Shown piece after piece: positions 16,034 through 24,912 of a DNA stretch of 64,000 nt. Location: assembly GCA_029782365.1 (NCBI GenBank), contig JAKOUW010000235.1, forward strand, positions 1 through 64,000, in the 5' to 3' direction. The first letter of the stretch is position 1, and each line of letters opens with the position of its first letter. The notes below the pieces were generated by a model that was given only the letters and a program-made list of their open reading frames with translations, did not search any database and was not told the origin of the DNA. The position numbers were made by a program, and so were the translations under genes. The DNA comes from Chloroflexota bacterium. Lineage in GTDB: Bacteria > Chloroflexota > Anaerolineae > Anaerolineales > UBA4823.

Positions 16034-16911
16034 GTATGGTGCTCACATATTTTGGTCACCATAAGTGCGCCTCGCAATATATCAAGGCAGTTTTTCTCCA
16101 GTCCACCTCAGCTTTGGCAATCGGTCCAGCTAGAGTGGATTATTTATCGACGCATTTGCCGCTCAACTTCCATGAAAAAGAGCCGTACACAGCCGCAATC
16201 GACGATTTTCATGACCGCCTGCTCCACCAGCCTTTTCAGGTTCTATGTTTGACCAATGCTGATATGGATTCGCTGGCACTATTAGAAATGCGCGGCGCCC
16301 TGCGCGGTTTTCATGTCATACGAGATTTACGCGATCTTCTCGTTTCGGCATACTTTTCCCACTTGTTTTCTCACCCAATGAACCAATATAACTGGATTGC
16401 AGAAGCGCGCCAGCGGTTGAGCGCCGCGCCGGATCTAGAAGCCGGTTTGTTGATGGAGATCGAGATTGATGAACCGATCTTCCAGGATATCATAGAGTGG
16501 AATTATGATAACCCCAACATCTATGAAACCAGGTATGAAATTTTGGTGAAGGATCCATTGGATGAATTTACCCGTATCTTTTCTTTTCTCGGCTTTAAGA
16601 TACCCACCTTCGGCCTGAATGTCCTCGGAAAAATGATTCTTGGGCGCACCTTTCACATCCCCTCATCACAGGCCAGCCTTGGGCCGCCGATTCTACCCAG
16701 GCCCGTTTTACAGAGCATCCTGGCCAAAAATCGGTTCGAGCAAAAATCCGAGGGAAGAAGGGCAGGCGAAGAGAACGCTCACCATCATTATCGCAAAGGA
16801 ATTGCCGGCGACTGGAAAAATTATTTCACCCCCAAAGTGAGCGCGGCATTCAAAGACCGTTACGGTGAAATGTTGATCAAGCTTGGTTATGAAGCCAATT
16901 TGGATTGGTGA
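16030..16911 (+). CDS. Sulfotransferase domain protein
   Basis: 293 residues. N-terminal PAPS loop region VLTYFGHHKCASQYI, 3'-phosphate region FHVIRDLRDLLVSAYFSHL (Arg and Ser), YEILVKDP, and the C-terminal HHHYRKGIAGDWKNYFTP signature of Sulfotransfer_1 enzymes. Differs from the Stf0-like enzyme upstream, so two separate sulfation steps, or two acceptors, are likely. The start ATG 16030 overlaps the preceding stop (ATGA). Cytoplasmic. Confidence 0.85.
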   Translation: MSMVLTYFGHHKCASQYIKAVFLQSTSALAIGPARVDYLSTHLPLNFHEKEPYTAAIDDFHDRLLHQPFQVLCLTNADMDSLALLEMRGALRGFHVIRDLRDLLVSAYFSHLFSHPMNQYNWIAEARQRLSAAPDLEAGLLMEIEIDEPIFQDIIEWNYDNPNIYETRYEILVKDPLDEFTRIFSFLGFKIPTFGLNVLGKMILGRTFHIPSSQASLGPPILPRPVLQSILAKNRFEQKSEGRRAGEENAHHHYRKGIAGDWKNYFTPKVSAAFKDRYGEMLIKLGYEANLDW

Positions 16912-17945
16912 AAGAGGCAGATTCTTTGGCTCGCCGGTTAACAGTTTTTTCACCCACAGGATTGAGCAATCGGCTGCGCGTGTTGGTTTCTGGATTAGCG
17001 CTCGCCCAGGCCAGCGGGCGCAGTTTCTGCATGCTGTGGCCAAAAACGAACCATTGTGCGGCGAGTTTTCAAGAGCTGTTCACAAACACGTGGGATGTGC
17101 GTCCCGTGTCCAGAGCGGAAATCGTCGGCCTGCCGCTGTGGAAACACGATGAGAACCCGGATCCACCGGACCTACTGGCAAACCCGGCAGAAGAGATTGT
17201 CTTAGGCGCTTACCGCTCCCTCGTCCAAGCGGACAAGTACGCTTCACACAATGCGCTTGAGCAGCTCTGCCAGGATTATTTCAACCAATTGAATCCAATC
17301 CCAGAAATTACCAGGCGTGTGGACACATTCTGGTCTGAGCGCCTGGACAAGGAATTTATTGGCGTCCATCTCCGGCGAGGCGACTACCTGGCGCTGCGGC
17401 CCGACCTGATGGGTAACACACAAGCAGCCATTGAGGCCGTGGAGCAAGCGCTGGAACATCTGCCTGGCGCCAAAATTTTGCTGGCAACCGATGATGGAGC
17501 GCCGGATCCCAAGACTGGATTGGTTCTCATGGAAGGAGTGCACACCATTTTCCAGAAACGGTTTGGCAAGAGGGTTGTGTGGACCACGCCACGCAGCCTG
17601 GATCGCAACCGTGTTGAAAGTGTGCAGGACGCACTGGTAGATTTGTGGCTGTTGAGGCAGTCCGCATACTTTATTGGCACGGTGGGCAGTGAATTCTCCC
17701 GGTTGGCTGTTTATGGACGAACAATACCGAACGAAGTGTGTATGGGCGGCACACCAGAATATAAACACAAGCTGCGTTTGCTGAAATATACGGGATTGTA
17801 TTTTATCCTGCGCTGGCTGGGAAAAAGAGAGTTCGGTCGGGATCGTTCGATGCCCTTTCTGATTTTTCATTACTCAAAAAAACTGCGTTCTTTCCTCAGA
17901 CTGAAGGTGGATGAGAATCAAAAATTCTTGAGCTATGATGTATGA
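16908..17945 (+). CDS. NodZ-like alpha-1,6-fucosyltransferase family protein (copy 1)
   Basis: 345 residues. HLRRGDY at about 154-160 is the peptide motif I signature (H-x-R-R-G-D) of NodZ/FUT8/O-fucosyltransferase folds, which bind GDP-fucose. Opening LTVFSPTGLSNRLRVLVSGL and later VDLWLLRQSAYFIGTVGSEFSRLA are shared with the paralogue at 19135. Start GTG 16908 overlaps the previous stop (GTGA); TTG 16905 is an alternative. It probably adds fucose or a similar deoxysugar. Confidence 0.75.
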   Translation: MKEADSLARRLTVFSPTGLSNRLRVLVSGLALAQASGRSFCMLWPKTNHCAASFQELFTNTWDVRPVSRAEIVGLPLWKHDENPDPPDLLANPAEEIVLGAYRSLVQADKYASHNALEQLCQDYFNQLNPIPEITRRVDTFWSERLDKEFIGVHLRRGDYLALRPDLMGNTQAAIEAVEQALEHLPGAKILLATDDGAPDPKTGLVLMEGVHTIFQKRFGKRVVWTTPRSLDRNRVESVQDALVDLWLLRQSAYFIGTVGSEFSRLAVYGRTIPNEVCMGGTPEYKHKLRLLKYTGLYFILRWLGKREFGRDRSMPFLIFHYSKKLRSFLRLKVDENQKFLSYDV

Positions 17946-19138
17946 AGAATGATAAATTACCCCGAGCGCTGTTTGTCACCCAGGTGGGATTTTACCCCCC
18001 CTATGGTGGTGAGCGCCTGCGTTGTTATAACCTGGTGGAATGTCTGAGCGGAATGTGCGAAGTCACGGTATTATCACCTCTTCTTCTCGATTCATGTCCT
18101 GCTTTAGCGCAGGTTCAAGCCTGGCGGCACCTGCCAACCAGCCCGGCCAATTTTAATACACGCCTTATAGAAAGCCGACACCTTATCTGGCCAAAAACCC
18201 TCCATCTCAACGCGTTTCGCCTGGCTCTGGATCAAGTCAAACCACAGTTTGTGTGGTTCAGTTACGGGCATTGGGGAAATTTCACCCACCTGCCTCGGCG
18301 GCTAGGCATTCCAACGGTCATGGATGCTCACAACATCCAATCCAAATTATCCTGGCAGGGACTGTGGTCGCGGCCGTTTAAGCGAAAAAACCTGTACTTT
18401 TTATTTTATTTTTTCTTCGAGAAACTGCATGAGGAGCTTTTTTTTCACACCTTTGACCGCATTACCTCTGTCAGCGAAAATGATCGTTCTTACCATGCTC
18501 GTTTCGTGGGCGCAGGTCACAGCAAGCTTTTGCCCAATTTTGTCAATGAAGTGTATTATCAATCAAATTCACCCGGCAGTCGGGACGAAAATTTGATTGT
18601 GATGTGCGGCAGTTTTTTTGCCTTTCAAAATCTTGCCGGCGCGGACTGGTTCATACGTGAGGTTTGGCCAATTGTCCTGTCGAAGAAGCCCAACACCCGC
18701 CTGCTGTTGGTCGGCAGATCAGGCTCAGGCTGGCGGCAAGAAATGGAAAAATCACCCGGCGTCCGTTGTACGGGGGAAATTCCCAGTCCGGCGCCATTCC
18801 TGCGCCAGGCAGCCCTGGCGATTGTGCCGCTTTTGCACGGCAGTGGCAGCCGATTTAAGATCTTGGAAGCCCTGGCCTGTGAAACACCCCTGGTGAGCAC
18901 CGCCCGTGGAGCAGAAGGGCTGAAGCTGGCGCACAACCAGCAGGTTTTACTGGCAGATGATGCTCAAGGGTTTGCCAGCGCCATCGTCACGCTGTTAGGC
19001 GATGCCGCCCGCCGACAGCGCCTGGCAGACAACGGACTTGAATTGCTCAGAAGTGAATATAATCTCACCGCAACTGTAAGCCGTCTTAAGTCCTTGCTTG
19101 GTGAGATGGGAGTTGGAAGCGAACAGGGTTCGCCATGA
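17942..19138 (+). CDS. Glycosyltransferase family 4 (GT-B)
   Basis: 398 residues with two Rossmann-like halves. N-terminal FVTQVGFYPPYGGERLRCYNLVECLS, MDAHNIQSKLSW between, and C-terminal RLLLVGRSGS plus VPLLHGSGSRFKILEALACETPLVSTARGAEG with the E-x7-E-type pattern. Retaining transferase using a nucleotide sugar, cytoplasmic. Start ATG 17942 overlaps the previous stop (ATGA) and the gene itself ends in ATGA with the second NodZ-like gene. Confidence 0.85.
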   Translation: MKNDKLPRALFVTQVGFYPPYGGERLRCYNLVECLSGMCEVTVLSPLLLDSCPALAQVQAWRHLPTSPANFNTRLIESRHLIWPKTLHLNAFRLALDQVKPQFVWFSYGHWGNFTHLPRRLGIPTVMDAHNIQSKLSWQGLWSRPFKRKNLYFLFYFFFEKLHEELFFHTFDRITSVSENDRSYHARFVGAGHSKLLPNFVNEVYYQSNSPGSRDENLIVMCGSFFAFQNLAGADWFIREVWPIVLSKKPNTRLLLVGRSGSGWRQEMEKSPGVRCTGEIPSPAPFLRQAALAIVPLLHGSGSRFKILEALACETPLVSTARGAEGLKLAHNQQVLLADDAQGFASAIVTLLGDAARRQRLADNGLELLRSEYNLTATVSRLKSLLGEMGVGSEQGSP

Positions 19139-20130
19139 CAACATTAACAGTATTTTGTCCATTGGGATTGTGCAACCGCTTGAAAGTCCTTCTTTCAGGT
19201 ATAGCCCTGGCAGAAGCGGCTGGGCGCGAATTCTGCATGTTGTGGCCGATCAACGCGGATTGTTCTGCTCCTTTCCAGGCGCTGTTTGACTCGAATTGGC
19301 CTGTGAAAACCACAACCGCTGAGGCGGTAAATAACCTGCCGTATATTTCAGGCTGGTTTGGAAACCTGCCAGATTTGTCGAGAGAAACAGCCGAGGATCT
19401 AACGATTGGTCACCCAACCTGGCTTATTCAACCAGGGCGGTATATCGGTCATGCGGGCCTTCGAGGGCGCTGCCTGGAATTAATGTCTGAATTGAAACCT
19501 GTGGGACACATTCAGGAGAAAATCTCCACTTTTCAAAGAACATTTTTTCGCCCTGCAATGATTGGCATGCACTTACGCCGCGGGGATTTTACCCGCCAGC
19601 GTCCAGATATAACCGCTAACACCCAAAAAGCGCTTCAATCCGTCGATCGCTATATGGCAAGTTGTCCCACAGCCGGGATATTTCTCAGCACAGATGACGG
19701 CGCATTGGATCCCCTAACAGGACAGACGCGCCTTGAAGGTGTATCACAGCAGTGTCGTCACAGGTACGGCGACAGGCTTGTCCAGACCACGCCGCGCACG
19801 CTGGACCGCCGTGCGCCTGAAGCGATCGAAGATGCACTGGTGGATTTGTGGCTGCTGCGCCAAACCACCTGTTTCGTTGGCACCCGAGCGAGCAGTTTTT
19901 CCGAATTGGCTGTGTTTGGCCGTGAAATTCCTTATTGTTTTGTGGCTGAAGCCAGCGCAGCCTACAAGCTCTTCCAGGCTTTGGGAAAGGTTCTTGGGTT
20001 AATGCCGGCAAATGCTCTTGACCAACAGCAAATTGATTATGGTGTCCCGGTGCACATCCAATTGAAGCACAGGATAAGACACTTAACGAAGCAAATTCGC
20101 CAGAGAATCGGGCATCAACCCAACCGGTAG
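19135..20130 (+). CDS. NodZ-like alpha-1,6-fucosyltransferase family protein (copy 2)
   Basis: 331 residues, paralogue of the gene at 16908: CPLGLCNRLKVLLSGIALAEAAGREFCMLWP at the start (its copy has SPTGLSNRLRVLVSG), GMHLRRGDF as the H-x-R-R-G-D motif, STDDGALDPLTGQTRLEGV and DALVDLWLLRQTTCFVGT. The two lie on either side of the GT4 gene, as if duplicated around it. Probably a second deoxyhexose transfer with changed specificity. Confidence 0.75.
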   Translation: MTTLTVFCPLGLCNRLKVLLSGIALAEAAGREFCMLWPINADCSAPFQALFDSNWPVKTTTAEAVNNLPYISGWFGNLPDLSRETAEDLTIGHPTWLIQPGRYIGHAGLRGRCLELMSELKPVGHIQEKISTFQRTFFRPAMIGMHLRRGDFTRQRPDITANTQKALQSVDRYMASCPTAGIFLSTDDGALDPLTGQTRLEGVSQQCRHRYGDRLVQTTPRTLDRRAPEAIEDALVDLWLLRQTTCFVGTRASSFSELAVFGREIPYCFVAEASAAYKLFQALGKVLGLMPANALDQQQIDYGVPVHIQLKHRIRHLTKQIRQRIGHQPNR

Positions 20131-20145
20131 CCGGACCATTCTCAG

Positions 20146-20174
20146 TCGAGACAAATTCTATTTTCTCGTATAAT
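20146..20174 (+). promoter_or_regulatory. Internal promoter ahead of FkbM gene
   Basis: TCGAGA (20146-20151), 17-nt spacer, TATAAT (20169-20174). The -10 is only 7 nt from the ATG at 20182, so a transcript from here would have almost no leader. The preceding gene ends at 20130. Confidence 0.45.
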
Positions 20175-20181
20175 GAGCAGC

Positions 20182-20937
20182 ATGCAATCCATCAGAAATT
20201 TATTACGCACGTTCGTGCATTTAGAACCGCTAAAGCCAATCTATAACCTCATCTACCCATCGCTTCTGCTGTACGAACGGCAGCGGTTTTACAGTCAATT
20301 CCTGCAACCTGGCGATCTGTGTTTTGATATAGGCGCGCATATCGGGGATTACGCGGCAGCGTTTTTAAAGACAGGCGCACGCGTTATCGCGCTTGAACCA
20401 CAGGCGGAATCGGCCGCTTATTTAATAAAAAGACACGGTAAGAATCGCCGTTTTGAGGTGGTTGAGAAGGCAGTTGGGGAGAGCGAAGGCCAGGCAGATT
20501 TCTTTGTCGCTTCCAACTCCAAAATTTCATCTCTGGCCGGTGATTGGATCGAACGCTGTGATTTGCCAGCCACGATTACAGATAGGAGAATTGTGCCGGT
20601 CACAACGTTGGATCGTCTCATCCTTCAGTATGGCCTGCCCAGATTCATAAAAATCGATGTGGAAGGGTATGAGTTGGAAACGCTGAAAGGACTCACCCAA
20701 CCAGTTCATTGCCTTTCGCTCGAATTTCATGTTAAGGAAATCAGCCGGGTGACTTTGTACCTGGATTATCTGGCAAGACTTGGCAAATTCGAGGCAAATT
20801 ACACCTTCGGCAAGAAAACAACCTCATTGGCATTGGCAGATTGGGCAAGCCCTGGAGAGCTGTATGATAAAATTACACTTCGCAGCCAAAATAAAATCCG
20901 CAAACATGGAGATATCTTTGTGCGCTTTTTCCTCTGA
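20182..20937 (+). CDS. FkbM-family methyltransferase
   Basis: About 251 residues. SAM-binding CFDIGAHIGDYAAAFLKTGA, then VIALEPQAESAAYL, and the family signature FIKIDVEGYELETLKGL. FkbM enzymes methylate hydroxyls of sugars or other small groups and are common in surface polysaccharide loci. ATG 20173 is a possible alternative start but lies inside the TATAAT box. It follows the second NodZ-like gene by about 50 nt, the only wide gap in the operon. Confidence 0.85.
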   Translation: MQSIRNLLRTFVHLEPLKPIYNLIYPSLLLYERQRFYSQFLQPGDLCFDIGAHIGDYAAAFLKTGARVIALEPQAESAAYLIKRHGKNRRFEVVEKAVGESEGQADFFVASNSKISSLAGDWIERCDLPATITDRRIVPVTTLDRLILQYGLPRFIKIDVEGYELETLKGLTQPVHCLSLEFHVKEISRVTLYLDYLARLGKFEANYTFGKKTTSLALADWASPGELYDKITLRSQNKIRKHGDIFVRFFL

Positions 20938-20952
20938 AAAGAAGATTTATTG

Positions 20953-21996
20953 ATGCTAAGCTTGCGATCCTATTTGAATGAAATCAAAGCATCCTTTATT
21001 AATGCCAGCCAGGGCAATACGCCCATCCAGTATTGCATCAGTGTGCCCGGGCGGCAGGTAAAGCTGCACTTCGCCAGCCCGGCCTTGATCTTATCCATCG
21101 TGCCAGCCCTCGCCCATTTAGAAAATCTCCTGCCGGGAGCAGCAGACATCGAATTTTTTATCTGGGATTCGAGCTCATCCACCATAACCCCGCCCGACCC
21201 ACCATTTGAGGCTATCGATTATCATTTATATGGACAGCGTGCGGTAGCAGATGATGGGCAAATTGTTGTTCTACATGCTCCTGCCATCGGTTTGTTGGCT
21301 GTTTATGATCGAGCCTCACGCCAGGGTTTTTTTCGGGTGCCCAGTGCGCAGCATCTGACAATTTACGACCGGGCTGCGCCGCTGCAGTCGCTTCTTCATT
21401 GGGCACTTTTAGAGACAGACTGGCATATCATTCATGCGGCTGCCGTCGGATTCGAAGATGGCGGCGTATTATTGGTGGGCAATTCGGGCGCAGGCAAATC
21501 CACCACTGCCCTGTCTTGCCTGGAGCATCCTGAACTTCATTTCTTAAGCGATGATAAATGCCTGGCCACCATTTCTCCCCAGCCCGAAGCCTTTGGATTA
21601 TACAGCTCTGCTAAGCTGTGGGATGATATGTTAGAGATTATGCCGCACTTCAAGCCATTGGTGACCGAATGGGCAGAGAATGAATCGCGCTGTAAGGGCC
21701 TGGTTTACCTGCATCCCGATTTTGAAAATCGGCTGGTGAAAAGGTTCCCGATCAAGGCAATCATTGTGACCCGGGTTGCTAACCAATCCTATGCTTCATT
21801 TGAACCTGCACGCAGTAAAGATGTATTGAAAATTTTAGGGCCCAGCACGTTGGTCTGGCTGCCAGGGGCGCAGGGTAAATCGCTCAATTTCATCACCAGG
21901 TTAGTGGGTGCATTGGATTGCTACTTCATGGATCTTGCGCTTGATCCCAAAGAGAACAGCGATGCGATTACCTCGTTCATCAAAAGCCGCCAATGA
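20953..21996 (+). CDS. HPr-kinase-like ATP-binding protein
   Basis: 347 residues. The C-terminal half has Walker A GNSGAGKST (about 176-184) followed by LHFLSDDKCLATI, which matches the serine kinase/phosphorylase HprK core; the N-terminal half is unlike HprK. This family of HprK-related kinases is found with PqqD-like proteins in peptide-modification and exopolysaccharide clusters, where some phosphorylate a Ser of a precursor peptide. Start ATG 20953 (a TTG is directly upstream), 13 nt after the FkbM stop; it ends with ATGA overlap with the next gene. Phosphorylation target unknown; the PqqD tail has no Ser after the Leu run, but a Thr (T141). Confidence 0.75.
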   Translation: MLSLRSYLNEIKASFINASQGNTPIQYCISVPGRQVKLHFASPALILSIVPALAHLENLLPGAADIEFFIWDSSSSTITPPDPPFEAIDYHLYGQRAVADDGQIVVLHAPAIGLLAVYDRASRQGFFRVPSAQHLTIYDRAAPLQSLLHWALLETDWHIIHAAAVGFEDGGVLLVGNSGAGKSTTALSCLEHPELHFLSDDKCLATISPQPEAFGLYSSAKLWDDMLEIMPHFKPLVTEWAENESRCKGLVYLHPDFENRLVKRFPIKAIIVTRVANQSYASFEPARSKDVLKILGPSTLVWLPGAQGKSLNFITRLVGALDCYFMDLALDPKENSDAITSFIKSRQ

Positions 21997-22676
21997 ACCT
22001 GCCCAAATACAGTGTCATCATCCCAGTTTTTAATGGCGCAAATTTCCTTGCGGAGACGTTGTCCAGCGTTGCGGTGCAAAAAATAAAACCCACAGAGATT
22101 ATTTTGGTTGACGACGGGTCCGGAGATGGCAGCGCGGACTTGGGCGCCGCCTTGGCCCTGGAACTGAAACTGACACTGCAGTGTTACCGCCAGGAAAATA
22201 AGGGGCCGGCAGCAGCGCGTAACCTGGGAATATGCCGCGCCAGCACCAATTATCTGACGTTTTTGGATGCTGACGACTTATGGGATTTGAATAAAATGGA
22301 CAAGCAGTTTGCCTTACTGGAACGAGCGCCAGACGCTCAATTCACCTGGGGCCAGGTGTGTTTGTTCGAAATGCGCGGTTCTCAGCGATTACAACTTGGA
22401 AAGCCGTCCCACCGCCCCAATCTGGGCAGCGCTTTGTTTCACCGGTCAGCTTTCGAGGCTGTAGGGCTTTTCGACGAAAGTATGCGCTGCAGTGAGGACC
22501 TGGATTGGTTTCTGCGAGCGCGGGAAAAAAACGTCCATTATGTTGAGCATCCAGACATTGTTTTATGGTACCGTCAACATGAGAACAATACCTGGCTGGG
22601 CACTCCGAACCCGAACCGGGCGCAGTTCCTGGCTTTGAAGAAGAAAATCGACCGAAAAAGAGCTGAAAATTTTTAG
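21993..22676 (+). CDS. Glycosyltransferase family 2 (copy 1)
   Basis: 227 residues. GT-A pattern: YSVIIPVFNGANFLAETLSS at the start, DDGSGDGSADLG, and FLDADDLWDLNKM with the D-x-D metal site. An inverting transferase. Overlaps the HprK-like stop by ATGA. It resembles the following gene (YNGGVYLPQAIES, DDGSTDNS), suggesting a duplication. Ends about 13 nt before it. Confidence 0.88.
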   Translation: MNLPKYSVIIPVFNGANFLAETLSSVAVQKIKPTEIILVDDGSGDGSADLGAALALELKLTLQCYRQENKGPAAARNLGICRASTNYLTFLDADDLWDLNKMDKQFALLERAPDAQFTWGQVCLFEMRGSQRLQLGKPSHRPNLGSALFHRSAFEAVGLFDESMRCSEDLDWFLRAREKNVHYVEHPDIVLWYRQHENNTWLGTPNPNRAQFLALKKKIDRKRAENF

Positions 22677-22689
22677 AGATGCTACACAA

Positions 22690-23364
22690 ATGATCAGTGT
22701 AATTATCCCAGTTTATAATGGCGGGGTTTACCTGCCGCAGGCAATTGAAAGCGTCTTGGCACAAACTCTGCCACCGGATGAGGTGATTGTGGTGGACGAT
22801 GGTTCAACGGATAACAGTCTGCCATTAGCCCAGAATTACACTGGCGTGCACTGCCTGCATATCCCCCACACCGGGGCAGCCGCGGCGCGCAACCGGGGAG
22901 TGGAAGTGGCCAATGGGGATTATATTGGCTTCCTAGACGCGGATGATGTATGGGTGCCTGAAAAACTGGCCTGGCAATTGGACAGCATAGCAGTTCAACC
23001 GAATTTGGAAGTAGTCTTGGGGCAGGTGGAAAATTTTATTTCGGATGATTGCGATGAAGATACCTGGCGCAAGCTGGCCGGTGCGGTAAGAGTTGCTCCG
23101 GGTTACCATGTCGGGGCGATGCTCGTGCGCCGCTCCGCCTTTATGCGAGTAGGCTTTTTTAATGAGACTTTGAAAGCAGGTGAATTTATCGATTGGTGGG
23201 CGCGGGCGCAGGAAGCTCACCTGGTGTATTGGATGCTGGATCAATTGGTTATGCGCCGGCGTCTGCATGGCGCCAATCAAACCCGACTGCAGCGAGAAAA
23301 CCTGTTGGATTACACACGGGTTGCCCAGGCGGCGCTCGTCCGGCGCAGGCAGAAAATTCAGTAA
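22690..23364 (+). CDS. Glycosyltransferase family 2 (copy 2)
   Basis: 224 residues. MISVIIPVYNGGVYLPQAIE, VVDDGSTDNS and IGFLDADDVWVPEKL give the GT2 fold and the D-x-D metal site. Last gene of the biosynthetic operon; it converges on the Nudix gene on the other strand with only a few nt between. No membrane segment, so it acts in the cytoplasm on a lipid- or protein-linked acceptor. Confidence 0.88.
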   Translation: MISVIIPVYNGGVYLPQAIESVLAQTLPPDEVIVVDDGSTDNSLPLAQNYTGVHCLHIPHTGAAAARNRGVEVANGDYIGFLDADDVWVPEKLAWQLDSIAVQPNLEVVLGQVENFISDDCDEDTWRKLAGAVRVAPGYHVGAMLVRRSAFMRVGFFNETLKAGEFIDWWARAQEAHLVYWMLDQLVMRRRLHGANQTRLQRENLLDYTRVAQAALVRRRQKIQ

Positions 23365-23370
23365 CTCAGC

Positions 23371-23799
23371 TTAAGACGCCAGTTGGTCTGGGCCTGACCA
23401 AGTTTCTACCAGTGCCTGTTCGACGGGATAATCCAATTGTCTTAACGCCTCCGGGCGTGAAAACCAGGCTACTTCGCGCACTTCGGTTTCCATAAAAGCA
23501 ACCGGTTCTCCTTCAGCCAGCATGTGCCAAAAGCGCACAATTTTCGGACCACGCTCGGTAATATACGCCACCGCGCCCGCAAAACCAGACAGGCGGGCAT
23601 CATAACCGGTTTCTTCTCTCACTTCGCGCAGCGCGGCCTCCTGCCATGTTTCACCTTCTTCCAACTTGCCCTTCGGCAAAGACCAATCTTCGTAACGGGA
23701 ACGGTGGATAATGGCAATCTGCCAGTCGCCGGCATTTCGCCTCCAGAGCAAACCGCCGGCTGCCAGGATCATTCTTTGGTCAGTTTTACGCCGAACCAT
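23371..23799 (-). CDS. Nudix hydrolase
   Basis: 142 residues. The Nudix box occupies residues 44-66, from GKLEEGETWQ to REVREETGY, fitting G-x5-E-x7-R-E-U-x-E-E-x-G-U. Close to the MutT/diadenosine polyphosphate type (PKGKLEEGE). Start ATG 23799 lies 8 nt after the ROK kinase stop; a start inside the ROK gene at 23829 is less likely. It hydrolyses nucleoside diphosphate derivatives; substrate not assignable. Confidence 0.88.
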   Translation of the reverse strand: MVRRKTDQRMILAAGGLLWRRNAGDWQIAIIHRSRYEDWSLPKGKLEEGETWQEAALREVREETGYDARLSGFAGAVAYITERGPKIVRFWHMLAEGEPVAFMETEVREVAWFSRPEALRQLDYPVEQALVETWSGPDQLAS

Positions 23800-23809
23800 A
23801 TCAAGAAGA

Positions 23810-24703
23810 TTATTCCGCCAGCTCGGCAAGCGCCAAAGCGCCTAAGACGCCAGACCTGTTGCCCAGACCGGGTGGAACAATATATCCTTCCAACAATTCT
23901 TTATCCAACAAAGAGGACGAATTCACATAGGAATTCAACAATTGATTGACCTTCAAACGCACCATGGGGAAGAGCTGCGGCTGAGCCATCACTCCGCCTC
24001 CCAGAATCAGACGCTGTGGCGACAAAGTGCAAATGAAATTTACCAAAGCTTTAGCAATGTATTCAGCTTCCAGGTCCCATGCCGGGTGATCGGCAGGTAA
24101 GGTTTCCGCTCGTTTCCCCCAGCGCTTTTCCATCGCCGGCCCCGCGGCCAGGCCTTCCAGGCAGTCGCCATGATATGGGCAGGCGCCTGCGAATGGATCC
24201 CGGGAGCGGTCATGCGGGAGCAGGATATGGCCCATTTCTGGATGCACAAGGCCGTGCGCCAGCTTGCCGTTTATCAATAACCCCCCTCCGACGCCTGTGC
24301 CAATCGTCAGGTAAACCAGACATTCCAGGCCTTGACCGGCTCCCCAGCGCCATTCTCCGAAAGCGGCACCATTGACATCGGTATCCAGGATGACGGGCAC
24401 ATTCAAAGCCTGCTGGACTGCCTGCATGATATTGAAATGAGCCCAAGGGATTTTGGGGGTGGTGGTGATTGAGCCAAACGCCGATGAGGCAGGATTCAAA
24501 TCCAGAGGCCCGAATGCAGCTATACCCACCGAATGCAGTTTTCCATGTAAGACCTGCTGCTCTTGAAAAAATGAAATGGCTTGCGCTATGGTTTCTGTTG
24601 GACTGGTTGTTGGGAAACGCGTCTCGGCCAGGATATTCGCCGGTCCGTTTCCTACTGCGCAAACAAACTTCGTACCTCCAGCTTCGATGCCTGCGTATAA
24701 CAA
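23810..24703 (-). CDS. ROK-family sugar kinase (fructokinase-like)
   Basis: 298 residues. N-terminal phosphate motif YAGIEAGGTKF, catalytic region DTDVNGAAFGEW, YLTIGTGVGGG, and the zinc site H...CPYHGDCLEG. The EAGGTK opening and LEGLAAGPAMEKRWG are typical of ScrK-type fructokinases. I place the start at TTG 24703 because GGAG lies 8 nt upstream; ATG 24727 is an alternative. Forms an operon with the Nudix gene. Confidence 0.85.
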   Translation of the reverse strand: MLYAGIEAGGTKFVCAVGNGPANILAETRFPTTSPTETIAQAISFFQEQQVLHGKLHSVGIAAFGPLDLNPASSAFGSITTTPKIPWAHFNIMQAVQQALNVPVILDTDVNGAAFGEWRWGAGQGLECLVYLTIGTGVGGGLLINGKLAHGLVHPEMGHILLPHDRSRDPFAGACPYHGDCLEGLAAGPAMEKRWGKRAETLPADHPAWDLEAEYIAKALVNFICTLSPQRLILGGGVMAQPQLFPMVRLKVNQLLNSYVNSSSLLDKELLEGYIVPPGLGNRSGVLGALALAELAE

Positions 24704-24912
24704 GTGTTTCGCTCCTGCGATGCGCATCCTGGAGAAGAATGCGCCAACATCCGCATCCACTTGATCCAGGTTTGCACCCTGATATGAGATGATGAAAAGG
24801 TATAATGAATAATACCATGATCTCCATCGAAAGTATGAGATAAAATCACCTGTTTGGCGGATTTATCTGACACCATTCGATAATATACTAATAAGATAAG
24901 AATTATCTATTT

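Noticed and set aside
24790..24800. GGTATAATG on the plus strand between ROK kinase and L,D-transpeptidase
   Set aside because: No -35 at a suitable distance and no TG before it; followed only by an 8-codon frame, so I did not list it as a promoter.
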